Assembly: GCA_041670885.1 (NCBI GenBank)
Contig: JBAXYJ010000046.1
Coordinates: 1 to 14,603 of the forward strand
Direction: 5' to 3'
Length of the DNA stretch: 14,603 bases
Source: JAJBWD01 sp041670885
GTDB lineage: Bacteria > Bacillota > Clostridia > Clostridiales > Clostridiaceae
In this document: one piece after another, positions 13,673-14,603 of the stretch
Layout: every line of letters starts with the position of its first letter
Position numbering within the stretch: the stretch's first letter is position 1
Notes under the pieces: generated by a model
Database searches by the model: none
The model's input: only the letters and a program-made list of their open reading frames with translations
What the model was told of the DNA's origin: nothing
Position numbers and translations under genes: made by a program

Positions 13673-14603
13673 CTATTTTATCAGCATAGCATCTCCAAAG
13701 CTAAAAAATCTGTATTTCATAGAAACTGCGGTTTTATAAGCATTTTTAATACTATTCTCCCCAGCTAGTGCTGACACAAGCATTAGAAGAGTTGATTCAG
13801 GAAGGTGGAAATTAGTAATTAAGCAGTCTACAACTTTAAATTTATAACCTGGATAAATAAATATATCTGTCCATCCGGATCCTTCTTTTATCATTCCATT
13901 TTCATCACCTAAAGTCTCTAAAGTCCTGCAGGATGTAGTCCCTACTGATATAATCTTATTTCCGCTTTTCCTGCATTGATTTATTATGTTTGCAGCTTCA
14001 CCGCTTAGAAAGTAATATTCAGAATGCATCTTATGGTCCTCAATATTATTTTCTTTTACCGGTCTGAAGGTGCCTAAGCCTACATGAAGGGTTAAGTAAA
14101 CTATGTTTATTCCCTTATTTTTTAAATCTTCAAGAAGTTCTTTTGTAAAATGGAGACCTGCAGTAGGAGCTGCTGCTGAGCCTTCTTCTTTAGAATACAC
14201 AGTCTGATACCTTTCTTTATCCTCTAATTTTTCCTTAATATATGGAGGAAGAGGCATCTCACCTAATTCATCTAATATCTGTTCAAATATTCCATTATAT
14301 GTAAACTCAACAATTCTATTGCCGTCATCTAATACTTCAGTTATTTCCCCTATTAATTTACCTGACCCAAATGAAAATCTGCTGCCAATATGTGCTCTTC
14401 TGCCTGGTTTTACCAGCGTTTCCCATCTGTCTTTATCAATCCTTTTAAGCAGCAAAAGCTCCATTTTGCCCTTAGTATCTTCCTTTTCTCCTATTAATCT
14501 GGCTGGAAGAACTCTTGTATCATTAAGTACAAGCACATCTCCCTTATTAATATAATCTATAACATTTGAAAATATTTTATGTTCTATTTCTCCAGTTGTT
14601 TTG
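13673..14603 (-). CDS. queA: S-adenosylmethionine:tRNA ribosyltransferase-isomerase QueA (5' end outside window)
   Basis: QueA moves the ribosyl part of SAM onto preQ1 in tRNA and rearranges it to epoxyqueuosine, the step after Tgt. The frame is open to the end of the window: about 22 more codons than an internal GTG (14534-14536) would give, reading TTGEIEHKIFSNVIDYINKGD before VLVLNDTRVLPARLIG, which matches the family N-terminal region. The true start, about 20 to 40 residues further, is beyond 14603. Conserved stretches include AAAPTAGLHFT, VGTTSCRTLETL and DCLITNFHLPESTLLMLVSAL, and the protein ends SFGDAMLIK. Tgt follows after 68 nt. Confidence 0.96.
   Translation of the reverse strand, partial: KTTGEIEHKIFSNVIDYINKGDVLVLNDTRVLPARLIGEKEDTKGKMELLLLKRIDKDRWETLVKPGRRAHIGSRFSFGSGKLIGEITEVLDDGNRIVEFTYNGIFEQILDELGEMPLPPYIKEKLEDKERYQTVYSKEEGSAAAPTAGLHFTKELLEDLKNKGINIVYLTLHVGLGTFRPVKENNIEDHKMHSEYYFLSGEAANIINQCRKSGNKIISVGTTSCRTLETLGDENGMIKEGSGWTDIFIYPGYKFKVVDCLITNFHLPESTLLMLVSALAGENSIKNAYKTAVSMKYRFFSFGDAMLIK

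Noticed and set aside
14534..14536. GTG as the start of queA
   Set aside because: The frame stays open with family-like sequence to the end of the window, so this codon is internal.
1..14603. CRISPR array, insertion sequence, phage, tRNA or rRNA gene
   Set aside because: No regular spaced repeats, transposase, integrase, cloverleaf or rRNA sequence was seen on either strand.

Overview
The window is AT-rich, with strong AGGAGG-type ribosome binding sites, TATAAT/TTGaca promoters and a gene set (SCIFF peptide, HemZ, TIGR04086 membrane protein, split ThrE-type exporter, single bifunctional Rel enzyme) typical of the Clostridia, most likely a Clostridium-like low-GC Firmicute. The species cannot be resolved from the sequence. 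Almost everything is conserved chromosomal housekeeping. There is no phage, transposase or CRISPR array.

Left end, + strand (1-1440): a two-gene ThrE-family amino-acid exporter (146-904 and 906-1361) behind an extended -10 promoter framed by a 16-bp inverted repeat. Its 3' end runs into a GC-rich, hairpin-packed element (about 1327-1434) unlike the surrounding DNA. The rest of the window reads on the - strand, so the exporter pair converges on a CsoR-family repressor gene (1539-1790). Just upstream of that repressor lies a strong candidate for 6S RNA (about 1807-1998), placed immediately downstream of aspS.

Middle, - strand (2023-9093): relA, dtd, a metallo-beta-lactamase-fold hydrolase gene, hemZ and aspS follow each other with gaps of 10-11 nt or overlaps, and look like one operon. 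It serves the stringent response (Rel) and tRNA charging quality (Dtd, AspRS). A promoter and a leader hairpin precede relA; apt lies upstream with its own promoter.

Right end, - strand (9190-14603): queA (cut by the window edge) and tgt make queuosine-modified tRNA. yajC, secD and secF encode the accessory membrane part of the Sec translocon. Between yajC and secD sit a four-helix TIGR04086 membrane protein and the 45-residue six-cysteine SCIFF peptide gene, which has its own promoter and terminator. The radical SAM maturase that usually accompanies SCIFF is not in the window, which is the most unusual gene-content point here. A 13-bp perfect stem that hides the ribosome binding site of the TIGR04086 gene is the most interesting regulatory structure.
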